Source: Lysobacterales bacterium (GTDB lineage: Bacteria > Pseudomonadota > Gammaproteobacteria > Xanthomonadales > SZUA-5). Taken from it: a stretch of 64,000 nt of DNA. The position numbers and the translations under genes were made by a program. Within the stretch, counting starts at the first letter, position 1. The number at the start of each line of letters is the position of its first letter. Positions 1 to 8,441 of the stretch are shown here, one piece after another. The DNA is taken from the NCBI GenBank assembly GCA_022841325.1, contig JALHRS010000009.1, positions 1-64,000 of the forward strand. The letters are read 5' to 3'. The notes beneath the pieces were generated by a model. The model did not search any database. It was not told where the DNA came from and saw only the letters and a list, made by a program, of their open reading frames with translations.

Positions 1-9
1 GCGAAGCGG

Positions 10-62
10 CCTACGTGACTGACGCAGCTGTCACGTAGACCCTTCGGGTCAACGTGACCTAC
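10..62. repeat. Family H hairpin repeat (TCACGTAG type)
   Basis: An inverted repeat with arms CTACGTGAC (11-19) and GTCACGTAG (30-38) is followed by a small GACCC/GGGTC hairpin and a second CGTGACCTAC copy. Related elements with GTCACGTAG and GTGACCTACG arms occur at 44569-44603 and 46688-46723, always between genes. It lies downstream of the minus-strand gene at 138-527. Confidence 0.7.
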
Positions 63-137
63 CTCCACGGTTTGCTGCGCGAATAAGCGCACCGCCAGGG
101 GCGACCGGGACTCCCACAGTAGTCGCGGCTCTCGTCG

Positions 138-527
138 CTACTGCTTCTCCAGATCGGACAGATGCAGGTTGAGGGCATCGCTGGAGAGCTGGATCTCGCG
201 GACTGACAGGGCCAGCGAGCTCAGCAGCAGCACCAGGGCGATGGCAAACGCGATCTTGCCGGGAAAGATCCAGCCGGCAAACAGCAGGAACATGCAGAGC
301 ACGCAGAAGAACAGGCTGAGCACGCCCATCGCCTGCATCTGCTGGATCAGCCGCACCCGGTGGCGCAGGCTGGCCAGTTCCTCGTGGTATTGCGGCATGC
401 CGCCCTTGATCTGCGCGTGCAGCTGGCGGATGACGCTGGCCACTGCCAGGAAGCGGTTGGTGTAGGCCAGCAACAGCAGGCTCAGAGCCGGGAACAGCAG
501 GGCCGGGGTAGTCAGGGACAGCTCCAT
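138..527 (-). CDS. DUF2721 family membrane protein
   Basis: A 129-residue protein that matches the DUF2721 pattern: an N-terminal hydrophobic helix (about residues 5-22), a charged amphipathic stretch with LRHRVRLIQQM, then two more membrane helices (about 55-75 and 80-97). The function of the family is unknown. The start MELSLTTPAL was chosen because it makes the membrane protein begin cleanly and its ATG overlaps the TGA of the small upstream ORF (TGATG), which suggests translational coupling. A longer reading upstream has no membrane-protein character and was not used. Confidence 0.8.
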   Translation of the reverse strand: MELSLTTPALLFPALSLLLLAYTNRFLAVASVIRQLHAQIKGGMPQYHEELASLRHRVRLIQQMQAMGVLSLFFCVLCMFLLFAGWIFPGKIAFAIALVLLLSSLALSVREIQLSSDALNLHLSDLEKQ

Positions 528-691
528 CAGTGCGCTCCGCCGGAATACAGATCGATGACTTCGCTGAGGCTGTACATCTCGGTCAGCGCAACGCCCGAGT
601 GCAAGATGTCCACGCGCAGGGTGCCGGGTTGGGCGGCAACGCCACCCATGGCATACGACAGCAACGGCAGGCCGACGACGATTTGAGACAT
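527..691 (-). CDS. 54-residue hypothetical protein coupled to the DUF2721 gene
   Basis: A short ORF starting MSQIVVGLPLLSY and ending VIDLYSGGAH. A GGGAG sits about 8 bases before the ATG, and the stop codon overlaps the start of the DUF2721 gene. The sequence is mildly hydrophobic at its N-terminus but has no clear membrane segment, signal peptide or family motif. The overlap and the ribosome binding site are the only support for it being real; it may serve mainly as a leader for coupling. Confidence 0.4.
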   Translation of the reverse strand: MSQIVVGLPLLSYAMGGVAAQPGTLRVDILHSGVALTEMYSLSEVIDLYSGGAH

Positions 692-803
692 GGACGCGCT
701 CCCAGGACAGAGCTCCAGTTTCACCCAGGAGCAGGCTCAGGTCACGCGTCAGTGGGAGCAGATACTGTTCGCGATCCCGACGACGCAGACCCAAATGGCA
801 GAC

Positions 804-3176
804 CTACCGCGCATCCTCCAGCGCCACCCTCGGTGCCACACGCGCCGCCCGCAACGCCGGCAGCGCGCAGGCCAGGATTCCGGCCAGGATGATCGCCACC
901 GCGGCGGCGCTCCAGGTCCACGGATCGGTAGCCTTCAACTGAAACAGGCGATCGGCAAACAGCGAGGACAGCAGCAGGCCGAGGAGAATGCCCAGGGCCA
1001 CACCGGGTAGCAGCAGTGCCGCGCCCTGCGCCAGCACCAGCTTCAGCACCCGCGCCGGTGCGCTGCCCAATGCCATGCGCACGCCGAACTCAGCGCGGCG
1101 CCGGCGCACGCCGGCGTTGAGCACGGCGTAGAGGCCGAGCGCCGCCAGCCCCAGGGTCGCCAGCGCGTACAGCATCGTGGCTTCGAGCAGGGCACGGCGT
1201 CCCTGCAGCGTGCGGTCGACCGCCTCGGCCAGCGGCTGATTGACCATCAGCTTGGCATCCGGCGCCAACCTCGCCAGCGTGCGCCGCACCTGCTCGGCCA
1301 GCGCCCGCGCATCGAGCGCCGTTCGCGTCACCACGAAGGCAATCAATGGATCGGCCGCGATCGGTCGGTAGATGCTGGGCCGGCCTTCGCGCTCATCCAG
1401 CGCCTGTTGCTTGACGCTGGGCACGACCCCGATCACGCGCAGTGTGCGACCGGGTACGTCGTCTTCCATCAGCCGTATGCGCTGATCGATCGGGTTGCCA
1501 GGCTGCAGCCAGCGGCGGCGAAAGGCCTCGTCGACGATCACCGCATCGTCCGCCGCGAGATCGGCATCGTCGAAATCGCGACCCGCAAGCAGCGGCATGC
1601 CCATGACCCGGAAATAACCCGGACCAACGCTGGGTGCGCGGGCGTCGACGGCTTGGTCGCTGCCCGAGACTGCCACCGACAGCAGGAACTCGGCGCCACC
1701 GAAGGGCGGCATGTCGGCCAGCGCCACTTCGCTGACACCCGGTTGCGAGCGCAACTCGTCGATCAGCTGACGCAGTCCGCCGGCAGCGCCAGGGTCGTTC
1801 GAGGGCGGCCATTCGATCTGGGTGAGGAGGACGCCAGTCGCGTCGAATCCGCGCTCCACCCCAAGCAGATGGTGGGCGCTGCGCAGCAGCAGTCCGGAGG
1901 CCCCGACCAGCGCCGTGGTCAAGGCAATCTGGACCACCAGCGTGCGCCGCTGTATTCGATCCATACCGCGGGTATTGGCGCGATCGCCAAGCCCGCCGCT
2001 GGCCGCGCCGCGCCGCAGCATCCAGCGCGCCGCCAGCAGGCCGGCAGCCAGCACCAGCGTCGCAGACAAGAAACCGATGCCATAGGTGGCCCAGTCGCTG
2101 CCGATCGCGACCGGCAGGGATGAGGGCAGGAGGCCGCGTGCCTGCAACAGCTTCAGCGCCGCTGGAAGCAGGAACAGGCCCAAACCCAGGCCCAGGCTCG
2201 CCGGCCACAGCGTATCCGAACGAATCAGCGCCCACAGATCGCCGGCATTGGCACCCAGCGCGCTGCGGATAGCGTACTCGCGCCGCGCCGACCAGAGTCG
2301 GTCCAGGATCAGACTGGTGAGATTCGCCGCCGCGACCAGCAGCATCAGCAGGGCAGCCCCCTGCAGCATCAACAGCGCAGGCAGCTGAGCGGCACTCAGC
2401 CGTTCGCGCCAGGGCCTGGCCTCAACCCGCACGCGATCGCCCGCAGTGCGCAGAAACGGGTTGCGGGAATCGGACAGGATCTGCGTCAGCACCTGCGCCC
2501 CCTGCGTCAAGCTGACTCCGGGCGCGAGTCGGGCAACGACGTGGAACTGGCCAAAACCGCCCTGAGCGTCCTCCGCCAGTTCCTCGGCACTGGCGACCCA
2601 GGGTTTCCATGCCAGCACCTCGGTATCCGGCCAGGCGAAGCCGGGTGGCATCACACCCACGATCCGGTGCTCGATGCCGCCCAAGCGCAAACTCCGGCCG
2701 ACGATCGCTGGATCGGCGTTGAAGCGCTCGCGCCAGGCGCGATCCGACAGCAGCAAGCTGCGTTCATCGATCGCGGCAGCATCGGCTGCCAGCCGACTGC
2801 CCAGCGCTGGTTGCACCCCGAGCACCTCCGTGAAATCGGCACTGATGCGTTGTACCAACCAGGGCTGTGCGGAGGCGTCCAGCCGCGGCTGGCCGATCTC
2901 GGGGGAACCGATGGCTGCGGCAAATGTATCCGGCTGCGCCTGCACCGCCGCGAACAGGGAGGGCGAGAGTCCGACCTGGAAATTGATGTCGCGCAGATCC
3001 AGTCGCAGCTCGACCAGGCGCTCGGCCTCGGCGTAACCCAAGGGCTTGAACAGCACAGCCCACAGGCCGGCAAAGGCGGCGGCATTGACCAGAACCACCA
3101 TAGCCACCGTCGCCAGGACCGCCAGCGCGTATCCGGGTGCAGCTGCCACATGCGACCACCTGCTACGCCAAGCCAT
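804..3176 (-). CDS. ABC transporter permease, MacB/FtsX type (ADOP-like)
   Basis: 790 residues with two FtsX-type permease halves. The N-terminus has one membrane helix (about 12-38) followed by AERLVELR and a large periplasmic MacB-type domain up to about residue 260. A cluster of membrane helices follows (about 265-435), then a second periplasmic domain with the SVGPGYFRVMGMPLLAGRDF pattern, and three C-terminal helices (from about 680). This is the layout of the ADOP permease family, which usually exports lipids, peptides or other small molecules with a separate LolD/MacB-type ATPase. No ATPase gene is in the window, so the partner is unknown. AAAGGACGGGG precedes the ATG. Confidence 0.85.
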   Translation of the reverse strand: MAWRSRWSHVAAAPGYALAVLATVAMVVLVNAAAFAGLWAVLFKPLGYAEAERLVELRLDLRDINFQVGLSPSLFAAVQAQPDTFAAAIGSPEIGQPRLDASAQPWLVQRISADFTEVLGVQPALGSRLAADAAAIDERSLLLSDRAWRERFNADPAIVGRSLRLGGIEHRIVGVMPPGFAWPDTEVLAWKPWVASAEELAEDAQGGFGQFHVVARLAPGVSLTQGAQVLTQILSDSRNPFLRTAGDRVRVEARPWRERLSAAQLPALLMLQGAALLMLLVAAANLTSLILDRLWSARREYAIRSALGANAGDLWALIRSDTLWPASLGLGLGLFLLPAALKLLQARGLLPSSLPVAIGSDWATYGIGFLSATLVLAAGLLAARWMLRRGAASGGLGDRANTRGMDRIQRRTLVVQIALTTALVGASGLLLRSAHHLLGVERGFDATGVLLTQIEWPPSNDPGAAGGLRQLIDELRSQPGVSEVALADMPPFGGAEFLLSVAVSGSDQAVDARAPSVGPGYFRVMGMPLLAGRDFDDADLAADDAVIVDEAFRRRWLQPGNPIDQRIRLMEDDVPGRTLRVIGVVPSVKQQALDEREGRPSIYRPIAADPLIAFVVTRTALDARALAEQVRRTLARLAPDAKLMVNQPLAEAVDRTLQGRRALLEATMLYALATLGLAALGLYAVLNAGVRRRRAEFGVRMALGSAPARVLKLVLAQGAALLLPGVALGILLGLLLSSLFADRLFQLKATDPWTWSAAAVAIILAGILACALPALRAARVAPRVALEDAR

Positions 3177-3583
3177 CGCCCCGTCCTTTCAGTGCCTTCA
3201 GCGCTTCGACCGCCAGTGCAAATACCGCGCCAGTTGCGCAGCCGTGGCTGTGGTCAGCGAAGCGCAGAGTGAGAGCTCGCCCTGCGTCGATCTCCACGCG
3301 CAATTTGACCAGCGTTCCCCTCGCCCTGTGCGGATTCGGGCATGGGTGTGCGTTATCGGGCAACCTGAGCTGCCGCTCTATGTAGCCCGAACTGCGCGCA
3401 GCGCTGTCCGGGCGGTGATGCGGAAGAGTCCCGCTGAGCCGCTGCGCGGCACAACGGGCTACGACGTTCGGCTCTGGTAGCCCGCACTGCGCGCAGCGCT
3501 GTCCGGGCGGTGATGCGGAAGAGCCCCGCTGAGCCGCTGCGCGGCACAACGGGCTACGGGAAGCGAATCCCTGGCCGGATTCT
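3177..3583. other. Intergenic region with a duplicated 95-bp unit
   Basis: About 400 bases between the ABC permease and the next minus-strand gene. The part from 3383 to 3560 is a tandem repeat described separately. An open minus-strand frame near 3163-3330 has no convincing start and no recognisable family, so no gene is called. Confidence 0.6.
3383..3560. repeat. Two tandem copies of a 95-bp TAGCCCG...CGGGCTACG unit
   Basis: The segment starting TAGCCCG at 3383 recurs at 3478, a 95-base period, with only a few differences (for example CGAACTGC against CGCACTGC). Each copy ends in CGGGCTACG, so its ends are inverted and it can fold on itself. No target duplication or coding capacity is visible. 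It looks like a REP-type element that has duplicated locally. Confidence 0.8.
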
Positions 3584-4420
3584 TCAATCCGGAAAATCGA
3601 AGCCCGGGTCGTCGCCGCTGATGCCGGTCTGTTCAAACCAGTCGGGGCCGAGTTCGCTGGTCAAGGGTCCGCTGCAGGGCAGGTTGGTGACCACCCGGCC
3701 ACCGCGCTCCACGACTACGCCCTGCTTTTCCACGGTCTCCCCGTTCACGCCCCAACGGCCGATGCCGCTGTAGACCACATAGCTGTAGTCGCCGTTGCGG
3801 AAGCGCAGCCAGCTGCCGCCACCCCCGGAGAAGGGAACGGTCTCGCCGCTGGCAGCGCGGCTGGCTGGCACCGGGCCTTCGGGCAGGGTCAGTTCCAGCG
3901 GCGCCCGCGCATCGGCCTTGCCGAAACGGTATTGCAGCAAGTCAGCGTCGGGCCCGTAGCCGCACACCGACACCCGCTTGCCGCCCACACGGCAATCGAA
4001 GACCACGCTTTCCTGCGGCGCGCAGAAGGAGTCGACTGCGCCCTCGGCGATGGCCTCCTCGTCATCGGCCACTCGTGCCGACACCACCAGCGGTACCAGG
4101 TCCGACAGCTGGCAATCCGGATCGCCCTGGCATTCGGCCGACTGCACCGATTGCAACTCGTAGCGCAGCACCAGACGCGAGCCGATCAGTTCCTCGCCGC
4201 CCTCGCAGATCTCGAAGCTGGCCATTTCCTGGAACTCCGCGCCGTCATCGCCGCGCAGCGACAGGTAGCAGGCGATGTCCCCGGACTCCAGGGCCAGCAG
4301 CCGGCCGTAGGCGGGCTTGCTCTGGCCATCGATCTCGATCAGATCCTGCGCCAGCAGCGGCGGCGCCAGGGTTGCGAGCAGCAAGGACAGGGGCAGCAAC
4401 AGCCGTGAGCGGGTGGGCAT
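3584..4420 (-). CDS. Secreted hypothetical protein
   Basis: 278 residues. The start MPTRSRLLL was chosen because it gives a typical signal peptide (basic n-region, LLLPLSLLLATLAPPLLA core, predicted cut before QDLIEID). The mature part is acidic with several cysteines (ACYLSL, FEICEGG, AECQGDPDCQLSD, DSFCAP, FDCRVGG, VSVCGYG), consistent with disulfides in the periplasm or outside. A Gly-rich turn (GGGGSWLRFRNGDYSYVVYSG) lies near the C-terminus. I do not recognise a family. It has no close operon partner. Confidence 0.75.
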   Translation of the reverse strand: MPTRSRLLLPLSLLLATLAPPLLAQDLIEIDGQSKPAYGRLLALESGDIACYLSLRGDDGAEFQEMASFEICEGGEELIGSRLVLRYELQSVQSAECQGDPDCQLSDLVPLVVSARVADDEEAIAEGAVDSFCAPQESVVFDCRVGGKRVSVCGYGPDADLLQYRFGKADARAPLELTLPEGPVPASRAASGETVPFSGGGGSWLRFRNGDYSYVVYSGIGRWGVNGETVEKQGVVVERGGRVVTNLPCSGPLTSELGPDWFEQTGISGDDPGFDFPD

Positions 4421-4747
4421 GACGTCGGGTCCAGAGGCAAGGAGGGGAATCAGGGCAGATGCTCCAGCAGGGCGGCAAAGGCCTGCTGTTGGCCGGCTAC
4501 TGGCAGCGTAAATTCGAGTTTGAGCGCCGGATCGCGGTAATCGCGGATGCTGATGCCATGAAGCTGTACATACGCTTGTGGCTCCGAAGTGTGAGTCGCC
4601 GACGCAGCGCTGCGCCGTCAATCCGCATCATCCGGCATCAGGGGGCCGACACGGAAGCGATTCACAGCCTTGGATTTGCCAAATTCTGCGCCCGCAACTG
4701 AGCGGCTATGCTCCGGAGCTCACTGGCGACGCTGGGGCGGAAAGTCC
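4421..4747. other. Divergent spacer holding a start-less reading frame
   Basis: The region between the divergent secreted-protein gene and the amidase gene. Apart from the possible gene remnant at 4451-4617 nothing is recognised in it. It must hold promoters for both genes, but no clear -35/-10 pair was found by eye. Confidence 0.5.
4451..4617 (-). pseudogene. Possible gene remnant, C-terminal fragment only
   Basis: A minus-strand frame between a TGA at about 4620 and a stop at 4451 reads in part AYVQLHGISIRDYRDPALK and then LEFTLPVAGQQQ, ending in ALLEHLP. The composition is protein-like and unlike the GC-driven shadow frames nearby, but the frame has no ATG, GTG or TTG start. It could be the 3' end of a decayed gene. 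It is too short to assign a family, and chance remains possible. Confidence 0.3.
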
Positions 4748-6292
4748 GTGGTCAATCGTTTCGCGGTGGCATTGCTGCTGGCATGCCAGCTGACATCGGC
4801 TCTAGCTTCCGAGCCAGCCCCCATTCCGAGCGAGCTCGATGTGGCACAGACCCGGTCGGAACTGGGTGTCGGGCACTTCAGCGCCAGGCAGCTGGTGGCA
4901 CACTACCTGGAGCGCATCGCCCGGCTGGACCAGGCGGGGCCCAGCTTGCAGTCGGTGCTTGCGCTCAATCCGCAGGCCCTGGCGCAGGCCGAGGCGCTCG
5001 ATCAGGAGCGCCATCAGGGAGCAGTTCGCGGAGCGCTGCACGGCGTGCCGATGCTGATCAAGGACAATATCGACACCGCAGGCATGCCGACCACGGCCGG
5101 TGCCCGGGCGATGGCCGGTCATCGTCCGGCCCAGGATGCCTTCATCGTCGCCCGGCTGCGCGCCGCCGGGGCGCTGATCCTCGGCAAGACCAATCTCAGC
5201 GAATGGGCCAATTTCCGCTCGAACCGGTCGAGCTCGGGCTGGAGCGGTCTCGGTGGCCAGACCCGCAATCCCTATGACCCCACCCGCAATCCCTGTGGCT
5301 CCAGTTCCGGCACCGGCGCGGCCATCGCGGCGGATTTCGCCGTGGTCGGCATCGGCACCGAAACCGATGGCTCGATCATGTGCCCCTCGGGCGTCAATGG
5401 CCTGGTCGGCATCAAGCCCACCGTGGGTCTGGTCAGCCGCAGCGGCATCATTCCGATCTCGGCCAGCCAGGATACGGCCGGGCCGATGGCCCGCAGCGTT
5501 GCCGACGCTGCCGCCGTACTCAGCGTGATCGCCGGCACCGATCCGGATGACCCGGCGACCGCGGATGCCGACCGCCACCGTGTCGATTACCGCGAGGGGC
5601 TGGATCAAGCCAGCCTCAAGGGCGTGCGCATCGGCGTGCTGCGGCAGGACTTCGGCTTTCACGACGAGGTCGATGCGCTGCTGGAACAGCGTCTGGAGAA
5701 TCTGCGCCGGGCCGGCGCGGTACTGATCGATCCGGTGGTGATCGAGGTGCCCGACGCCTTGGGCGATGCCGAATTCGAAGTGCTGCAATACGAGTTCAAG
5801 GATGGCTTGAATCGCTATCTGAAGCAGAGCGGCGCCCCGGTGGCCAGCCTGTCGGCGCTGGTCAAGTTCAACCACGACCATGCCGAGCAGGAACTGGAAT
5901 GGTTCGATCAGCAGTTGCTGGAGCGTTCGCTGTCCAAGGGGCCGCTGAGCGATCGCGCCTACCGCAAGGCCCGCGCGCTGTCCCAGCGCCTGGCCGGCGC
6001 AGAGGGCATCGATGCGGCGATGAAGAAACACCGACTGGAGGCCTTGGTCGCGCCCACGAATGGCCCGGCGTGGAAGACCGACTGGGTCAACGGCGACCAT
6101 TTCGGAGGCGGCAGTTCAACGCTGGCGGCGGTCTCCGGTTATCCCAGCATCACCGTGCCGGCGGGACTGGTGCACGGACTGCCGGTGGGCCTGTCCTTCA
6201 TCGCCGGCGCCTGGCAGGAGCGCCGCCTGATCGAGATCGCCTATGCCTTCGAGCAAGCCACTCAGGCGCGACGGCCACCGCAGCTGCCCTGA
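4748..6292 (+). CDS. Exported amidase (amidase signature family)
   Basis: 514 residues from a GTG start that yields a signal peptide (VVNRFAVALLLACQLTSALA). An upstream alternative start at 4670 would bury the signal peptide. Amidase-signature features are clear: the catalytic Lys in GVPMLIKDNIDTAG (about residue 105), the Ser-rich loop CGSSSGTGAA (about 183-192), and the nucleophile Ser in TETDGSIMCPS (about 209). The family hydrolyses amide bonds; exported members include peptide amidase-like enzymes. The signal peptide implies a periplasmic or secreted enzyme. The substrate cannot be told from sequence. It is transcribed alone and converges on the basic protein gene at 6466. Confidence 0.9.
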   Translation: MVNRFAVALLLACQLTSALASEPAPIPSELDVAQTRSELGVGHFSARQLVAHYLERIARLDQAGPSLQSVLALNPQALAQAEALDQERHQGAVRGALHGVPMLIKDNIDTAGMPTTAGARAMAGHRPAQDAFIVARLRAAGALILGKTNLSEWANFRSNRSSSGWSGLGGQTRNPYDPTRNPCGSSSGTGAAIAADFAVVGIGTETDGSIMCPSGVNGLVGIKPTVGLVSRSGIIPISASQDTAGPMARSVADAAAVLSVIAGTDPDDPATADADRHRVDYREGLDQASLKGVRIGVLRQDFGFHDEVDALLEQRLENLRRAGAVLIDPVVIEVPDALGDAEFEVLQYEFKDGLNRYLKQSGAPVASLSALVKFNHDHAEQELEWFDQQLLERSLSKGPLSDRAYRKARALSQRLAGAEGIDAAMKKHRLEALVAPTNGPAWKTDWVNGDHFGGGSSTLAAVSGYPSITVPAGLVHGLPVGLSFIAGAWQERRLIEIAYAFEQATQARRPPQLP

Positions 6293-6322
6293 GGCGGGTG
6301 GCGGTCGCCGCTCAGGCATCCG

Positions 6323-6434
6323 CCCCTGTGGGAGCGGCTTCAGCCGCGACGCTTCTGGCAAGCATGAAACAGCATCCAGACAAATCTGGATCGACAGCAG
6401 CAGCCGATCGCGGCTGAAGCCGCTCCCACAGGGG
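6323..6434. repeat. REP-like family A inverted pair (GTGGGAGCGGCTTCAGCCGC)
   Basis: A 27-base arm (6323-6349) is matched perfectly in reverse complement at 6408-6434. The core GTGGGAGCGGCTTCAGCCGC is itself partly palindromic. Inside the pair, ATCCAGA/TCTGGAT at 6374-6391 resembles family B. The pair lies between the convergent amidase and basic protein genes, where it could act as a bidirectional terminator or 3'-end stabiliser. Further copies are at 41561-41586, 42862-42930, 43610-43646 and 45620-45695. Confidence 0.85.
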
Positions 6435-6465
6435 CCTGCCAGCATCCGTGGCGACGCGACTGCTC

Positions 6466-6951
6466 TCAGGTCGCCGGCTTCGCCTTCGCCACCTTGGCTG
6501 GCTTGGGGGCCTTCGGTGCCTTGGCGGCCTTGGCCTGCTTTGCTGCCTTGCCCGGCTTGGTGGCTTCCAGCTGGTCCAGCGCGATCATCAGCGACTCGTC
6601 GGACAGCATCACCAGCGCCCGCAGGCCGGCGCGCAGCAGTTCGTTCTTCTTGGCCGGCCGCCCCAACTCGCGGGCGCGGTTCTTGAGCAGGGAAATGCGG
6701 TCGAAATCGGCCTCGGGCATGGTGAAACGACCGCGCGCCAGCTTCACGTTGATCTTTGGCGCCGCGGCAGCGTGCGGCGTCGACGCGCGGAGCACCGACG
6801 CCTTCTTCGGCTTGGGTTGGGGCACAACGGCGGGCTCGGGTCTGGCTGGCTTGGGGATCCTGGCCGGGCGTACCGCTGCGCCGCGCCTGGCCGGTTTGTT
6901 GGCGATCGATTTCGGTGCGCCAGCCGCGGCGCTGGTTTTGGCCTTGACCAT
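6466..6951 (-). CDS. Lys/Ala-rich basic protein, probable DNA-binding or nucleoid protein
   Basis: 161 residues from MVKAKTSAAAG. It has three parts: a basic Pro/Ala/Lys-rich N-terminal arm, a central folded segment (VKLARGRFTMPEADFDRISL, then KNELLRAGLRALVMLSDESL) and a histone H1-like C-terminal tail with repeated AKAPKAPKPAKVAKAK. The central segment matches a small helical domain common in Xanthomonadales and Betaproteobacteria basic proteins. DNA binding is inferred from charge and similarity of layout, not shown. A longer start at 7011 was rejected because it adds non-conserved sequence. Confidence 0.75.
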   Translation of the reverse strand: MVKAKTSAAAGAPKSIANKPARRGAAVRPARIPKPARPEPAVVPQPKPKKASVLRASTPHAAAAPKINVKLARGRFTMPEADFDRISLLKNRARELGRPAKKNELLRAGLRALVMLSDESLMIALDQLEATKPGKAAKQAKAAKAPKAPKPAKVAKAKPAT

Positions 6952-7310
6952 GACTCGTGTCCGGTTCCCTGAGAGTGCCTGTGATAGCACGGAGATCGCT
7001 CCGCGTGTCACCTCGGTCAGGGAAATTAGACGCTTTTCACAGCGTTTCGACGAAATGACGAGCTGCCGCTGGTGATCGCGGCTGAGCGGCAGCTAGCGCT
7101 CGCAAACCATCCTGGCTTCTCCATCGTGCCTGCTGATGGTCTGATCCAGCGCGCTGGCGCGACCATCCGGCAGCCAGCACGCTCTGGCGCGCCATGGTCT
7201 CACCTCAGCGCGTAAACCTGATTCCGGCGCTTGCCCGTCGAAACTTCAGCGTCGTCGCCGGGCTCTTTGCTGCACTGCCAATGGGGCAGTTGCACACACA
7301 GGAGACGATC
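6952..7310. other. Divergent intergenic region, nothing recognised
   Basis: About 360 bases between the divergent basic-protein gene and the DsbC-like gene. No repeat family, RNA gene or conserved motif was recognised. Promoters for both flanking genes should lie here. Confidence 0.5.
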
Positions 7311-8027
7311 ATGATGACGCGCGTGATATTGGCGATGGTCCTGGCGACCAGCGGGGCGGCGTGCTGGGCCGGCGCCGCCGATGAGGATCAGGTCCGCAAG
7401 GCCATCGCCCGACTGGCACCGGATGCGGTGATCGAGTCGCTGCAGCCCGCGCCGATGCCGGGGGTCTATCAGGCGGTGGTCGGCGGCAACGATGTCTACG
7501 TCAGCGCCGACGGCAAGTACCTGATGAGCGGCGTCCTCTGGGATGTCGACGACCGCAGGAACCTCACCGAAACGGCCCGTTCGCTACGGCGCCAGCAGGC
7601 ATTGACTGCCATCGGCCCCGAACAGCGCATCGTCTTCGCGGCGGCAAAGCCCAGGCACACGGTCACGGTGTTCACCGATCTCGACTGCGGTTATTGCCGC
7701 AAGCTGCACGAGCAGATGGCCGACTACAATGCGGCCGGCATCAGCGTGGAATACCTGCTGTTCCCGCGCGGTGGTCTGGATTCGCCGTCCTACGACAATG
7801 CGGTGTCGGTGTGGTGTGCCGACGACCAGCAACAGGCGCTGACCCTGGCCAAGCAAGGGCAGTTGCCACCGCCGAAGATCTGCCCCAATCCCATCCGCGC
7901 GGAATTCCAGCTCGGCCAGCGCATCGGCGTGGGCAGCACGCCCACCATCGTCACCGAATCGGGTGCCCTGCTGCTGGGCTATGTGCCACCCGATCAGCTG
8001 CTGGCGCAGCTGGAAGCCGCGCCGTAG
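7311..8027 (+). CDS. DsbC-like thiol:disulfide interchange protein
   Basis: 238 residues from MMTRVIL, preceded by AGGAG six bases upstream. A signal peptide (LAMVLATSGAACWAGA) is followed by a DsbC-type N-terminal dimerisation region (about 25-95) and a thioredoxin-fold domain with active site CGYC (C126, C129) in VFTDLDCGYCRKLHEQM. The cis-proline loop is GVGSTPTIV. DsbC family proteins isomerise wrong disulfides in the periplasm and are kept reduced by DsbD. The several cysteine-containing secreted proteins in this window are plausible clients. Length is normal for DsbC. It is a monocistronic gene, and a farther upstream start (7194) lacks signal-peptide logic. Confidence 0.88.
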   Translation: MMTRVILAMVLATSGAACWAGAADEDQVRKAIARLAPDAVIESLQPAPMPGVYQAVVGGNDVYVSADGKYLMSGVLWDVDDRRNLTETARSLRRQQALTAIGPEQRIVFAAAKPRHTVTVFTDLDCGYCRKLHEQMADYNAAGISVEYLLFPRGGLDSPSYDNAVSVWCADDQQQALTLAKQGQLPPPKICPNPIRAEFQLGQRIGVGSTPTIVTESGALLLGYVPPDQLLAQLEAAP

Positions 8028-8441
8028 CCAAACCCTGCAAGCTTCCGCGCCTGCCGTAGAAGCGCCCTCGCGGCGCGACTGGCGGCGACCTGCCGCGAAA
8101 CCCGCGCACCCATCGTACATCCGAACCCAAGAGCAGGACGCAGAGAACGCAGAGGAAGAGCAGAGAGCACACGGAGAGCAGCGCACTTCTCCAGAAAACG
8201 CATCAGGCTTGTTCTTTCTGCCTTTTCTCCGTGCGCTCTGCGTCCCGCCTTTGGATGTGGCGGGCCCTGATGCCGGGTATTGGCGCTTAAACGGTCGCGA
8301 CGCAAGGTCGCTCCTGCCATCAAGCCGGTACCGCCCGCCTTGTGATCACGTCCAATGCTGCAACAGCGCGTCCCATCAAGATCGCTTGAATCCCGACCGC
8401 AAGCCCCGATCCCTAGCGCTTGTCCGGGTCGGGAGACCATC
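8028..8441. other. Intergenic region with a GGACGCAGAG repeat hairpin
   Basis: About 410 bases between the DsbC-like and pirin genes. The middle (8131-8255) holds the purine-rich repeat described separately. The rest includes GGTCGCGACGCAAGGTCGC, which looks like another small hairpin. No coding sequence was recognised. Confidence 0.5.
8131..8255. repeat. Family G purine-rich repeat (GGACGCAGAGAACGCAGAGG)
   Basis: A purine-rich run with GGACGCAGAGAACGCAGAGG and AGAGCACACGGAGAG is followed about 60 bases later by the pyrimidine-rich CTCCGTGCGCTCTGCGTCC, which can pair with it. A diverged copy is at 43507-43572 and a shorter GC-rich relative at about 55385-55420. The origin and role are unknown. 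Confidence 0.6.

Noticed and set aside
3163-3636. 157-residue minus-strand frame upstream of the ABC permease
   Set aside because: Most of it is the 95-bp tandem repeat; the remaining 50 residues have no start codon with a ribosome binding site and no family.
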